Shown here: positions 7,284 to 16,370 of the stretch, piece after piece
Layout: each line of letters begins with the position of its first letter
Numbering within the stretch: the first letter of the stretch is position 1
Origin: Pseudomonadota bacterium
Lineage (GTDB): Bacteria > Pseudomonadota > Alphaproteobacteria > Micavibrionales > UBA2020
Assembly: GCA_021845905.1 (NCBI GenBank)
Contig: JAJZVA010000002.1
Location: 140,577 to 204,576 of the forward strand
DNA length: 64,000 nucleotides
Direction: 5' to 3'
The notes under the pieces: model-generated
What the model saw: the letters and a program-made list of their open reading frames with translations, nothing else
Database searches by the model: none
Told to the model about the DNA's origin: nothing
Position numbers and translations under genes: made by a program

Positions 7284-8789
7284 ATGACAGCAGATCCCGT
7301 CAAACTTTCCGTTCCGCAAGAGGCTCCCGCCGTTTCCGGCGGCGCGGACTACCGCCAGCTTCCGCACAACGCCGAGGTCGAGCAGGCGTTGCTCGGCGCG
7401 CTTCTCGTCGACAACCGCGGACTTGAAAAAGTCTCCGAATACCTCAAGCCCGCGCATTTCTACAACGCCGTGCACGGGCGCATCTACGACGCGATCGTCA
7501 AGTTCGTCGACCGCGGGCAGGACGCGAGCCCCATCACGCTCAAAAGCTACTTTGAAAAGGACGGCGACCTCGCGCACGTCGGCGGCGGGCAGTATCTCGC
7601 CGACCTCGCTGCGAACGTCATCAGCGTCGTCAACGTCGCGGACTACGGGCGCACGGTTTACGACCTGCATTTGCGCCGCGCGCTGATCGCCCTCGGCGAG
7701 GACGTCGTCAACGACGCTTTCGACCACAACATCGACAGCGCGGCGGGCGAACAGATCGAAGCCGCGGAAAAGCGCCTCTTCGACCTCGCGACGGCGGGCG
7801 ACTACAAAAAAGGCTTCGTGCCGTTCAAGGAGTCGCTCACCAACGCGATCCGCCATGCCGAGAAGGCCTATCAGAACGAAGGCCGCATCACCGGCATCAC
7901 CACCGGCCTGATCGATCTGGACAAAAAGCTCGGCGGCCTGCAAAATTCGGACCTCGTCATTCTCGCCGGACGTCCGGCGATGGGCAAATCCGCGCTGGCG
8001 ACCAACATCGCGCTGTCCGCCGCGCGCGCGTACCTTGAAAGCCACGGCCGCGAGGGCGCGGTGGTCGGCCTCTTCTCGCTGGAAATGTCGGCGGAGCAGC
8101 TGGCGACGCGTATCCTTGCCGACCTGACGAGCGTGCCGTCCGACAAGATCCAGCGCGGCGAGGTCAAGGACACGGATTTCAACAAGTTCGTCGAGGCGAG
8201 CGACATGCTCTCGCGCCTGCCGCTTTACATCGACGACACGCCGGGGCAGACCATCGGCGCGCTCCGCGCCCGCGCCCGCCGCCTGCAGCGGCAGAACAAG
8301 CTCGGCCTCATCGTGCTCGATTACATCCAGCTGGTGCAGGGGTCGGGCCGTTCCTCGGACGCCAACCGTGTGCAGGAAATTTCCGAGATCACGCGCGGCC
8401 TCAAGACGCTGGCGAAAGAGCTCAATGTGCCGGTGCTGGCGCTCTCGCAGCTTTCGCGTCAGGTCGAAAACCGCGACAACAAGCGCCCGCAGCTTTCCGA
8501 CTTGCGCGAGTCGGGATCGATCGAGCAGGATGCCGACGTCGTCATGTTCGTCTACCGCGAGGAATATTACCTGCAAAAAGAACCGGCGCGCGCGCTGGAG
8601 GAATCCGAGGAAAAATTCAACCAGCGCTACGCCGACTGGCAGCAGCGCCTCAAGGAAAGCCACAATCTCGCCGAATGCATCATCGGCAAGCAGCGCCACG
8701 GCCCCACCGGCACGGTCAAGCTTTTGTTCGAGGCCGAATTCACCCGTTTCAGCAACCTTGAGAACTATGGCGATGCCCCGCCCGACTGA
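7284..8789 (+). CDS. dnaB: Replicative DNA helicase DnaB
   Basis: Hexameric 5'-3' helicase of the replication fork. The 501-residue protein has the N-terminal DnaB domain (LPHNAEVEQALLGALLVDN), Walker A GRPAMGKSALA near residues 229-239, Walker B LIVLDYIQLV near 342-351 and the late RESGSIEQDADVVMF motif. Length and domain order are normal and no intein is present, although inteins often insert in this gene. The ATG at 7284 has only a weak ribosome site. It lies downstream of the rplI terminator and leads into alr, an order seen in many alphaproteobacteria. Confidence 0.97.
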   Translation: MTADPVKLSVPQEAPAVSGGADYRQLPHNAEVEQALLGALLVDNRGLEKVSEYLKPAHFYNAVHGRIYDAIVKFVDRGQDASPITLKSYFEKDGDLAHVGGGQYLADLAANVISVVNVADYGRTVYDLHLRRALIALGEDVVNDAFDHNIDSAAGEQIEAAEKRLFDLATAGDYKKGFVPFKESLTNAIRHAEKAYQNEGRITGITTGLIDLDKKLGGLQNSDLVILAGRPAMGKSALATNIALSAARAYLESHGREGAVVGLFSLEMSAEQLATRILADLTSVPSDKIQRGEVKDTDFNKFVEASDMLSRLPLYIDDTPGQTIGALRARARRLQRQNKLGLIVLDYIQLVQGSGRSSDANRVQEISEITRGLKTLAKELNVPVLALSQLSRQVENRDNKRPQLSDLRESGSIEQDADVVMFVYREEYYLQKEPARALEESEEKFNQRYADWQQRLKESHNLAECIIGKQRHGPTGTVKLLFEAEFTRFSNLENYGDAPPD

Positions 8790-8809
8790 TTTTTATCGGA
8801 TTGATTTTC

Positions 8810-9925
8810 ATGACTGATGTATTTTCTCCTCTATCGGTTGTCGAAATCAGGCTCGATGCCATCCGCCACAACTATCTCCTGTTGCAAAAAAGGCTGGCGC
8901 GCGGTTGCGATCTCGCCGCCGCCGTCAAGGCCGACGCCTACGGGCTTGGCGCGGAGAGCGTCGCGCCGGAACTCTATCGCGCGGGTTGCCGCCATTTTTA
9001 CGTCGCCCACGCGGTGGAAGGGATCGCCGTGCGCGCCGTCCTGCCGGAAGACGCGGGCAAGGCGCAAGTCTACGTGCTGCATGGAAGCGGCGGCGCGCCG
9101 CCGGAAGATCTCACGCGCCATGGGCTGATCCCCGTTCTCAACAGCTTCGGCGCTATCGAGACATGGTCGGCGCGGGCGAAACGGGAAGAAAGAAAGCTTC
9201 CCGCCGTCGTCCATTTCGACACCGGCATGAACCGGCTTGGCCTCGCCGCCGCCGAAGCCGCCCGTCTTTGCGCCGCGCCGGAGATTTTGAATCCGCTCGA
9301 CCTGCGCTACGCGATGAGTCATCTTGCCTGCGCCGATGAACCGGACCATCCGAAAAATAAGCAGCAACTGGAAAAATTCAAAAGCCTGACGGCGGAACTG
9401 GGCGTGCCGTGCCGGTTGAGTTTCGCCAATTCGTCGGGCATTTTTCTCGGCGACGGGTACCATTTCGATCAGGCAAGGGCGGGGTGCGCGCTTTATGGCA
9501 TTAATCCGATACCCGCCGCCGCCAACCCGATGCAGAATGTCATAACGCTAAAGGCACGGATTCTGCAAATACGCGATGCGGCGGCGGGCGAGACGGTCGG
9601 CTACGGCGCGGCCTACACCGCGGCGCAGGCGGTGAAACTGGCGACAATTTCGGTCGGATATGCCGATGGACTCTTGAGAAGCTTCGGTAAAAACGGCATG
9701 GTTTATATCGGCGGTCGCGCCTGTCCGCTGGCCGGACGCGTGTCGATGGATCTCATCGTCGCCGACGTGACCGGCGTGACAGCCGCCGTCGGGGATGAGG
9801 CGGAGATCATCGGGCCGCATCAGCCGGTGGACGTTGCCGCAGCAGCGGCGGGCACCATCGGTTATGAAATTTTGACGGATCTCGGCAAGAGGTATAAAAG
9901 AATATATACCGGCGCCGACGCATAA
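8810..9925 (+). CDS. alr: Alanine racemase
   Basis: PLP-dependent interconversion of L- and D-alanine, supplying D-Ala for peptidoglycan in the cytosol. The 371-residue protein carries the PLP lysine in AAVKADAYGLG near residue 40, the second catalytic base Tyr in VGYGAAYTA, and SVGYADGLLR and GRVSMDLIVADVT in the C-terminal barrel. I chose ATG 8810 over a TTG nine bases upstream. It begins 20 bases after dnaB and precedes mlaE by 15 bases, so it may be cotranscribed with the envelope genes. Confidence 0.95.
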   Translation: MTDVFSPLSVVEIRLDAIRHNYLLLQKRLARGCDLAAAVKADAYGLGAESVAPELYRAGCRHFYVAHAVEGIAVRAVLPEDAGKAQVYVLHGSGGAPPEDLTRHGLIPVLNSFGAIETWSARAKREERKLPAVVHFDTGMNRLGLAAAEAARLCAAPEILNPLDLRYAMSHLACADEPDHPKNKQQLEKFKSLTAELGVPCRLSFANSSGIFLGDGYHFDQARAGCALYGINPIPAAANPMQNVITLKARILQIRDAAAGETVGYGAAYTAAQAVKLATISVGYADGLLRSFGKNGMVYIGGRACPLAGRVSMDLIVADVTGVTAAVGDEAEIIGPHQPVDVAAAAAGTIGYEILTDLGKRYKRIYTGADA

Positions 9926-9940
9926 GACGGGAAAACGCAC

Positions 9941-10783
9941 ATGGACGCAGAACAAAACGCAGGACGGCTGGAGCAAACGGGATGTTCCATCTTGTCCGTG
10001 CCGCAAAGGTTCCTGCAGCGGCTCGGGCGCGCGGCGATCGGTTTTCTGTCCGCGGTCGGTCGCCTCGCGGAGTTCACGGGGCGCGGCGTCATGCACTGCT
10101 TCACGCCGCCGTTCTTCCCGCGGCTGCTGGTGCGCCAGCTGATCGACATCGGTTATTACTCGCTTCCCGTCGTCGGCCTCACCACTTTCTTCACCGGCAT
10201 GGTGCTGGCCTTGCAAAGCTACAGCGGTTTCTCGCGCTTTTCGGCGGCCTCGGCCATTCCCAACGTCGTCGTCCTCTCCATCACCCGCGAGCTCGCGCCG
10301 GTGCTGGCGGGGCTGATGGTCGCGGGGCGCGTCGGCGCGGCGATCGCGGCGGAGCTCGGCACGATGCGCGTGACCGAGCAGATCGACGCGCTCACCACGC
10401 TTTCCACCAATCCTTATAAATATCTCATCGCGCCGCGGCTCATCGCCGGAACGGTGATGCTGCCGCTCTTGGTGCTGGTCGGCGACGTGATCGGCGTGTT
10501 CGGCGGCTACGTGGTCAGTGTCTATTCGCTCGGCTTCGTGCCCGGCACGTACTTGCACAACACCTGGCAGTTTCTCGAGCGCGGCGACGTGACCTCGGGC
10601 CTGTGGAAGTCGGCGGTGTTCGGCTTCATCGTCACGCTGATGGGCTGCTACAACGGATTCAATTCCGACCGCGGGGCGCAGGGCGTCGGCGCGGCCACCA
10701 CCAACGCGGTCGTGTCGTCGTCGATCCTGATCCTCGTCTTCGATTATTTCCTCACGCAGATTTTCTTCACGGTGATAAAATGA
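9941..10783 (+). CDS. mlaE: MlaE-type ABC transporter permease
   Basis: Inner-membrane permease of the Mla phospholipid transport system, which keeps the outer membrane asymmetric. The 280-residue protein has about six membrane segments and the family blocks RELAPVLAGLMVAGRVGAAI and AELGTMRVTEQIDALTT, followed by GFNSDRGAQGVGAATTNAVV. It overlaps mlaF by an ATGA junction. The MCE substrate-binding subunit (mlaD) is not in the window and must be encoded elsewhere. Confidence 0.93.
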   Translation: MDAEQNAGRLEQTGCSILSVPQRFLQRLGRAAIGFLSAVGRLAEFTGRGVMHCFTPPFFPRLLVRQLIDIGYYSLPVVGLTTFFTGMVLALQSYSGFSRFSAASAIPNVVVLSITRELAPVLAGLMVAGRVGAAIAAELGTMRVTEQIDALTTLSTNPYKYLIAPRLIAGTVMLPLLVLVGDVIGVFGGYVVSVYSLGFVPGTYLHNTWQFLERGDVTSGLWKSAVFGFIVTLMGCYNGFNSDRGAQGVGAATTNAVVSSSILILVFDYFLTQIFFTVIK

Positions 10784-11541
10784 CGCCAAAGCTCGAACTC
10801 AGAGGCGTTTATAAATCCTTCGGCAGCAATCATGTGCTGAACGGCGTCGATATTTCCATCGAAAAGGGCAAATCGCTGGTGGTGATCGGCGGTTCGGGCA
10901 CCGGCAAATCGGTGATGATCAAGTCCGTCCTCGGCCTGCTCAATCCCGACAAGGGTTCGATCAAGGTCGACGGCGTCGAAACGACGACGATGGATCTGAA
11001 GGAGCGCGACGCCCTGATGAAAAAGTTCGGCATGCTCTTTCAGGGCGGCGCCTTGTTCGACAGCATGAAGGTCTGGGAAAACGTCGCCTTCGGCCTCGTG
11101 CAAGGGCAGTCAATGAGCCGCAGGGAAGCGCAGCCCATCGCCATCGAGCGCTTGCGCGCCGTGGGATTGCCCGCCCGCGTGGCGGATCTTTACCCGGCGG
11201 AGCTATCGGGCGGGATGCAAAAGCGCGTCGCGCTCGCGCGCGCCGTCGCGACCAAGCCGGAGATCATCTTCTTCGACGAGCCGACCACCGGCCTCGACCC
11301 GATCATGGCCGACGTGATCAACGACCTCATCGTCGCCGCGAGCAAGGATTTGGGCGCGACCACGCTCTCCATCACCCACGACATGGCGAGCGCGCGCAAG
11401 ATCGCCGACAACATCGCCATGATCTACAAGGGCAAGATCATCTGGCACGGTCCGGCGAACGATATCGACAATTCCGGCAACCCTTACGTGGACCAGTTCA
11501 TTCGCGGGCAGGCCGACGGCCCGATTAAGATGGAAATATGA
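10780..11541 (+). CDS. mlaF: MlaF-type ABC transporter ATP-binding protein
   Basis: ATPase partner of the MlaE permease. The 253-residue protein shows Walker A GGSGTGKS near residue 37, signature LSGGMQKRVALARA near 141 and Walker B IIFFDEPT near 162, in a normal ATP-binding cassette. It starts at ATG 10780 inside the mlaE stop codon (ATGA) and ends overlapping mrcA in the same way. This tight coupling places phospholipid transport and peptidoglycan polymerisation in one transcript. Confidence 0.93.
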   Translation: MTPKLELRGVYKSFGSNHVLNGVDISIEKGKSLVVIGGSGTGKSVMIKSVLGLLNPDKGSIKVDGVETTTMDLKERDALMKKFGMLFQGGALFDSMKVWENVAFGLVQGQSMSRREAQPIAIERLRAVGLPARVADLYPAELSGGMQKRVALARAVATKPEIIFFDEPTTGLDPIMADVINDLIVAASKDLGATTLSITHDMASARKIADNIAMIYKGKIIWHGPANDIDNSGNPYVDQFIRGQADGPIKMEI

Positions 11542-14012
11542 CGACGCATAAAAAACCCGCCGCGCAAAAGCAGCCGCCCGCCGACAGTCAGGGATTTTTC
11601 GCCCGCGCGCTGATGGCGCTTTTTTCGCTTGGCGTCGTCGGGGTGATCTTCGGCCTCGCCGCGGGCGGCGCGGTCCTGCATTATTTCAGCCGCAACCTGC
11701 CGAACGTCAACGATCTTGCCCATTACGAGCCGCCGATCGTGACGCGCGCGTATGCTTCCGACGGGCGCCTGCTGGCCTCGTTTTCGACGCAGAACCGCGT
11801 CTACGTGCCCTTCGACGCCATTCCGCCGGTGGTGGTGCACGCGTTTTTGTCCGCCGAGGACAAGGATTTCTACCACCACGCAGGCATCGACATCCCCGGC
11901 ATCATCCGCGCCGCGCTGTTCGACATCACCCACCCGCACCACCGCAAGATGGGCGGCTCGACCATCACCCAGCAGGTGGCGAAAAACTTTTTCCTCAGCG
12001 ACAAGGTGAGCTACGTGCGCAAGATCAAGGAGGCGATCTTGTCCTTCCGCATCGAGCAGGCCTACAGCAAGGACCAGATCCTCGAGCTCTATCTCAATGA
12101 AATCTATCTCGGTCAGGGCACGTATGGGATTGCGGCTGCCGCGCTGAAATATTTCGACAAGCCGCTCGACGAGCTGACGGTGCCCGAGGCGGCGTTCCTC
12201 GGCGCGCTGCCCAAAGCGCCCAACAACTACAATCCTGAAACGCATTACGCCGCCGCCGTCGCGCGCCGCAACTGGGTCTTGAACGAAATGCGCAAGAACG
12301 GCTATATCACCCGCGCGCAGGAAGACGCCGCCGTCGAGAAGCCTATCACGCTGATCAAGCCCGGCGACAAGCAATACGTCCACTATCCCTATTTCGCCGA
12401 GGAAGTGCGCCGCAAGCTCGAAAGCCTTTATGGCGAGAAGGCGCTTTACGAGGGCGGCCTGCTGGTCAAGACGACGCTGGTGCCGCGTTATCAGCGCCTC
12501 GCCGTTCAGGCCCTGCGCGACGGTTTGATCGCCTACGACGAGCGCCGCGGCGGACTGCACAGCAAGCCGCTCGCCCTTCTTTCCACGACGGGCGACTGGA
12601 AGGACGCGCTCGCGCAAGTGAAACTGCCGCCGGGCGGAGATGTTTTCACGCCCGCGGTCGTTTTGAAGAGCGACGCGCACCGAGCAATCGTCGGTTTCGC
12701 CGACGGCACGGAAGGCGTCATCCCCTACGACAAGATGGAATGGGCGAAGACCCGCGGCGTGCCGCCCAAGACCGTCGACGCGCTTTTGAAGCCCGGCGAC
12801 GTCTGGCTGACCGGCAAGGCGGACGTCAAAAAAGAATATGGGCTTCCGGTGTACTGGCTCCGGCAGATCCCGAAAGTCGAGGGCGGGATGATCGTCATGG
12901 ATCCGCACACCGGCCGCATCTTCGCGCTGGTCGGCGGCTTTTCCTATGAGATGAGCCAGTTCGACCGCGCGACGCAGGCCGAGCGCCAGCCGGGCTCGAC
13001 CATCAAGCCGTTCGTTTATCTGACCGCGCTGGAAAACGGCTTCACCCCCGCGACGCTGGTGGCCGACGAGCCGTTTGAAATCAGCCAGGGCCCCGGCCTG
13101 CCCGAATGGGATCCGAAGAACTACGCCGGACATTACCTCGGCCTCGTGCCGATGCGCATCGGTCTGGAGCGCTCGCGCAACCTCATGACCATTCGCATCG
13201 CCAACGACGTCGGCATGGACAAGGTCGCGGCGACGGTCAAGAAATTCGGCGTCATGGACAACATGCCGCCGCTGCTTTCGATGTCGATCGGCGCGGGCGA
13301 CGTCACGCTGTTGCACATGGTCACCGGCTATGCCGCCTTCGCCAACGGCGGCAAGAAAGTGACGCCGACGCTCATCGACCGCGTGCAGGACCGCTACGGC
13401 AAAACGTTATATGTGCACGACACCGCGCCGTGCCCAGATTGCGGCCCGCTGATCGCCTGGCGCGGCCAGCCGACGCCGGTCATTCCCGACACGCGCGAGC
13501 AGCTTGACGATCCGCGCTACAACTACCAGATCATTTCCATGCTCGAGGGCGTGGTGCAGCGCGGCACCGGCATTCTCCTCAGCCGCATCGGTCGCCCCGT
13601 CGCCGGCAAGACCGGCACCACCAACGATTCCAAGGACACCTGGTTCATCGGCTTCACGCCCAACCTGCTGGTCGGCGTCTATGTCGGGTTCGACGAGCCG
13701 AGATCGCTGGGTCCGCGCGAGACGGGCTCGCGCGACGCCGCACCGATCGTCCGGCAGTTTCTGGTCAATGCGCTGAAGGGCGTGCCGCCGCAGCCGTTCC
13801 CCGTGCCCAACGGCATCGACCTCGTGCGCATCAACGAGATGACCGGCACGCGCGCCAAGCCCGGCGACGCCAAGACCATCATCGAGGCCTTCGTCGACGG
13901 CGACGAGCCGGGTGACGTGCCGACGATGTGGACGGGGCACGCGGTGACGCCCGTCTCCGACCTTACGCATGCGGGCGAAGGGGTCAACACCGGCCTTGGC
14001 GGACTTTATTGA
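11538..14012 (+). CDS. mrcA: Penicillin-binding protein 1A (glycosyltransferase/transpeptidase)
   Basis: Bifunctional class A PBP that polymerises and crosslinks peptidoglycan in the periplasm. The 824-residue protein has one N-terminal membrane helix (about 25-50), the glycosyltransferase motifs EDKDFYHHAGID near 104 and GGSTITQQVAKNFFL, then the OB insert region. The transpeptidase has serine SxxK in QPGSTIKPF near 485, SRN near 550 and KTGTT near 690. All catalytic motifs are intact and length is typical of PBP1A. The ATG overlaps the mlaF stop. Confidence 0.95.
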   Translation: MTTHKKPAAQKQPPADSQGFFARALMALFSLGVVGVIFGLAAGGAVLHYFSRNLPNVNDLAHYEPPIVTRAYASDGRLLASFSTQNRVYVPFDAIPPVVVHAFLSAEDKDFYHHAGIDIPGIIRAALFDITHPHHRKMGGSTITQQVAKNFFLSDKVSYVRKIKEAILSFRIEQAYSKDQILELYLNEIYLGQGTYGIAAAALKYFDKPLDELTVPEAAFLGALPKAPNNYNPETHYAAAVARRNWVLNEMRKNGYITRAQEDAAVEKPITLIKPGDKQYVHYPYFAEEVRRKLESLYGEKALYEGGLLVKTTLVPRYQRLAVQALRDGLIAYDERRGGLHSKPLALLSTTGDWKDALAQVKLPPGGDVFTPAVVLKSDAHRAIVGFADGTEGVIPYDKMEWAKTRGVPPKTVDALLKPGDVWLTGKADVKKEYGLPVYWLRQIPKVEGGMIVMDPHTGRIFALVGGFSYEMSQFDRATQAERQPGSTIKPFVYLTALENGFTPATLVADEPFEISQGPGLPEWDPKNYAGHYLGLVPMRIGLERSRNLMTIRIANDVGMDKVAATVKKFGVMDNMPPLLSMSIGAGDVTLLHMVTGYAAFANGGKKVTPTLIDRVQDRYGKTLYVHDTAPCPDCGPLIAWRGQPTPVIPDTREQLDDPRYNYQIISMLEGVVQRGTGILLSRIGRPVAGKTGTTNDSKDTWFIGFTPNLLVGVYVGFDEPRSLGPRETGSRDAAPIVRQFLVNALKGVPPQPFPVPNGIDLVRINEMTGTRAKPGDAKTIIEAFVDGDEPGDVPTMWTGHAVTPVSDLTHAGEGVNTGLGGLY

Positions 14013-14027
14013 AGAGAGAATAATCGC

Positions 14028-14354
14028 CTAGAGATCGGGAGTTTTTATCCGCTGCTTGTCCTTGTGGATGATATAGCCGGCGTTCATGACGGCGGGTGCA
14101 AGGCCTCCCGCAACAAGAGCGGCGGCTGTCGGGAGAACGGCAATGGGGCCAAGCGGCATTGTTATCACAGAGGTTGCCGCCACGGCCAGAGAAGCGGAGC
14201 ACACGCCCCATGCGCTGGAGAGCCATGCATTGTTGCTCCCCCGGTCTAATCCTCTTTTGTACAAGGCGCTATTGCCGGAACAGAAGTTGAAAGCGCCGGC
14301 GAGCGCTCCGGTCATATCATAGAAGGCATTGGATATACTTGATTTGAGTGACAT
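14028..14354 (-). CDS. Small glycine/alanine-rich membrane protein, paralogue C
   Basis: 108 residues from ATG 14354 (AGGGG upstream); the frame extends further upstream but that part is AT-rich and unlikely to be translated. The N-terminus contains GAFNFCSGNSALYKRGLDRG. The middle holds two hydrophobic Ala/Val-rich segments (about 45-90), and the end is a short charged tail (GYIIHKDKQRIKTPDL). The same layout appears in the genes at 14846-15172 and, in broken form, at 14580-14852. No known family is recognised. A membrane hairpin protein is the most direct reading; function is unknown. It converges on mrcA. Confidence 0.72.
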   Translation of the reverse strand: MSLKSSISNAFYDMTGALAGAFNFCSGNSALYKRGLDRGSNNAWLSSAWGVCSASLAVAATSVITMPLGPIAVLPTAAALVAGGLAPAVMNAGYIIHKDKQRIKTPDL

Positions 14355-14456
14355 GCGTGGCCCCTGAAAGTTTTTCAAACCTATTTCAATAATATGAAAA
14401 ATATAATGAAATGTCAAGCTCCAAGTGATACAAACGCATCGGGGTGAATGTGTTGT

Positions 14457-14483
14457 ATTGAAATTAAAGTATTTAATTTCAAT
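14457..14483. repeat. AT-rich perfect palindrome
   Basis: Arms of 12 bases, ATTGAAATTAAA (14457-14468) and TTTAATTTCAAT (14472-14483), separated by three bases (GTA). It lies between the truncated paralogue B and paralogue C, about 100 bases upstream of C. It could be an operator or the base of an RNA hairpin; the loop is too short and U-poor for a clear terminator. Confidence 0.6.
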
Positions 14484-14579
14484 TCTTTAATGAAAAACCA
14501 AAAGAGATGCGACCTTTTATCCTGCGCTTCCGTCCAGAGTAACGCGGCAAACGTCAATAAGATGAGAGAGCGGTCTTTA

Positions 14580-14852
14580 TTATTTCGGACGGATTTTTGC
14601 CGCCTGCTGCTGTTTCTCGTATTTATGCTTGCCGACGAGATAACCCGCCCTGAGACGGGCGGGTGTAAAACCGCCGGCGACGGTAAAGGCGCAGACCAGC
14701 GGAACGGCGACGGCGGCGGGCGCGGCGATGGCTATGCTGGCAGAAATGCCGATAACACAGCCAATCATATTGCCAAGGGCCATTCCGTAGCCGGAACGGG
14801 TAAGATCTTGTTTGGTTATTAGTCCGCGTTTCAGTCCATGCTTTTTCAGCGC
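14580..14852 (-). pseudogene. 5'-truncated copy of the small membrane protein family, paralogue B
   Basis: In this frame the sequence reads ALKKHGLKRG from 14852, matching ALKKYGLERG of paralogue A, then a hydrophobic middle and GGFTPARLRAGYLVGKHK at the end, matching A's FTPARLQAAYIIGQHK. The first 20 or so residues (the AFN..GN region) are missing. The reading frame instead runs straight into the 3' end of gene A in another frame, as expected if a deletion fused the two genes. A methionine at 14783 could start a 67-residue remnant, but it has no good ribosome site. Probably a decayed tandem copy; a functional short form is not excluded. Confidence 0.6.
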
Positions 14853-15172
14853 TTCACGACCAGTGCGTTCTCGTTTTCTTTCTTTTGCGCGCGCTTGTGC
14901 TGGCCGATGATGTAGGCCGCTTGCAGGCGGGCGGGCGTGAAGGCAACAACGGCGGTCGCAAGGGCAAAGGGAATGGCTAAGGCGGGCGCGACCGAAAGAG
15001 CGCCCACGGTCATTATGCCGCCGGCGCCTACAGACGTGATTCCCAGTATACCGGAAGCACCAGTACCCATTTCTCCGCGCTCCAGCCCGTACTTCTTCAG
15101 CGCGGTATTCCCCGCGGCCCAGTTGAAGGCGCCGCGGATGCTTTGGACAACGTCATATACGATAGTGGACAT
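14846..15172 (-). CDS. Small glycine/alanine-rich membrane protein, paralogue A
   Basis: 108 residues with the same plan as paralogue C: an N-terminal amphipathic part with GAFNWAAGNTALKKYGLERG, a Gly/Ala/Val-rich hydrophobic middle (about 40-80, many GxxxG-like steps), and FTPARLQAAYIIGQHK leading to a Lys/Glu-rich tail. It has no cleavable signal peptide, so it probably inserts as a hairpin. ATG 15172 is preceded by GGAGAG (15181 downward). The last codons overlap the remains of paralogue B. Function unknown; the glycine-zipper-like core suggests membrane assembly. Confidence 0.75.
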   Translation of the reverse strand: MSTIVYDVVQSIRGAFNWAAGNTALKKYGLERGEMGTGASGILGITSVGAGGIMTVGALSVAPALAIPFALATAVVAFTPARLQAAYIIGQHKRAQKKENENALVVKR

Positions 15173-15380
15173 GAATTCTCTCCTTTTATAAAAATAAACC
15201 TTGTTTGCTGTGGCAAGTCTTATGTTTCTGTATAATGATGTTTATTGATTACGTCAATAGTAATTCATAATATTTTATACATTTGAATTTATTGATGGTT
15301 TTTAACCATAACGTGCACCCGCGGCCTTTCTGCGTTGCGATTATCAGCGCCGGAAGACCTGCTTTGCGCGCGAATCGATA

Positions 15381-16103
15381 TTACTCGCCAAGCGCGGAAT
15401 TGAGGTGTTTATAATTGCCCATCTGGCGTTTTGGCGCCGGCGGGTTTTGCGCGGAATTGTTCGCGTCGGCGGGCGCCGCGGCTTCTGCGATGCGTTTGGC
15501 CGCCGCGCCTTTGAACTGTTCGGTAAGGTGCGGCATTTTTTGCAGGAATTCTTCGTAAAGCGGTGACTGGCAGATCTGTGCGGTCTGGTCGCTGACCAAT
15601 GTTTTTATTGTTTCGGAGATTTGTTTGGACAGGCCGTCTATCTTTTCGACATGGCCCTTGATCTTTTCGAGGTTCGCTTTCGTTTTAAGCGCGTTTTTTT
15701 TATCTTTGCGGGCATCTAAAAACGCGCCGCCTATGCAAGGAGCAACAAAACTTGAAGCCATGTACCCGACAAATATCGGAAGGCCGATGCCGCCCAGCCC
15801 AAAACCAAAAGCAAGGGCGATATGCACCCCGAGAGGCATGCTAGCCAGCGTAGTAGGAGCGGCAAGAAGAGTGCCTATACGTGTCATTTCTCCAGGTTCT
15901 GTGCATGTCGCCGCCTCGTTGATGGCGGTTGTATGCGCGGCGATATTGTTTCCGATCTCCGAGAATTTGAGAATTTTCTCCGCAGGGTCTTTGATGTTCA
16001 TCGCCTCGGCGACGGCCGCTTCAAAAACCGCGCCTTGCGCGATGTATGCGTCGAGCTGCTCTTGTGCCTGTTTTTCTCTTTCTTTGCGTTTTGCGTTGAA
16101 CAT
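15381..16103 (-). CDS. Orphan membrane/coiled-coil protein next to the small paralogue array
   Basis: 240 residues from ATG 16103, chosen because AGAGG lies seven bases upstream. The N-terminal 60 residues are charged and helical (KRKEREKQAQEQLDAYIAQG). Residues about 75-130 form a Gly/Ala/Leu-rich hydrophobic region (HIALAFGFGLGGIGLPIF). This is followed by a Lys-rich coiled coil (DARKDKKNALKTKANLEKI) and a Pro/Asn-rich C-terminus. The layout of hydrophobic hairpin plus basic tail resembles an enlarged version of the small neighbours at 14.0-15.2 kb, though sequence identity is not obvious. No family recognised. Confidence 0.7.
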   Translation of the reverse strand: MFNAKRKEREKQAQEQLDAYIAQGAVFEAAVAEAMNIKDPAEKILKFSEIGNNIAAHTTAINEAATCTEPGEMTRIGTLLAAPTTLASMPLGVHIALAFGFGLGGIGLPIFVGYMASSFVAPCIGGAFLDARKDKKNALKTKANLEKIKGHVEKIDGLSKQISETIKTLVSDQTAQICQSPLYEEFLQKMPHLTEQFKGAAAKRIAEAAAPADANNSAQNPPAPKRQMGNYKHLNSALGE

Positions 16104-16370
16104 GGCGTCGCCTCTCTGAATGTTAAAAAAATCCGGATATTGAATTTTCCGCATGGATTCTCCCGCGCGGTTTTAAACGTGTTGCAATATAGGATGATAT
16201 GTACTATATGTCAAATTATATTTCGGAAACTGAATGATAAACTCTAAAACCGCTTCTATCTCAAAGAATTAATATTTAACATAATATATAACCAGTACAA
16301 ATATGGCCAGTCGCGGCTCATTGGGCGGACCGGGGCTCAGGCGCGGCCTTTGGGCGTGCCGGTTCTTTAC

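Noticed and set aside
7251-8699. A long open frame antisense to dnaB (482 codons)
   Set aside because: High GC at third codon positions creates long antisense frames; its translation has no recognisable domains and dnaB on the other strand is certain. The same applies to long antisense frames at 11484-13316, 18542-20428, 50654-53113 and 58017-59636.
14448-14822. A 124-codon plus-strand frame across the paralogue B region
   Set aside because: It crosses an AT palindrome and is antisense to the recognisable remains of paralogue B; composition is not protein-like.
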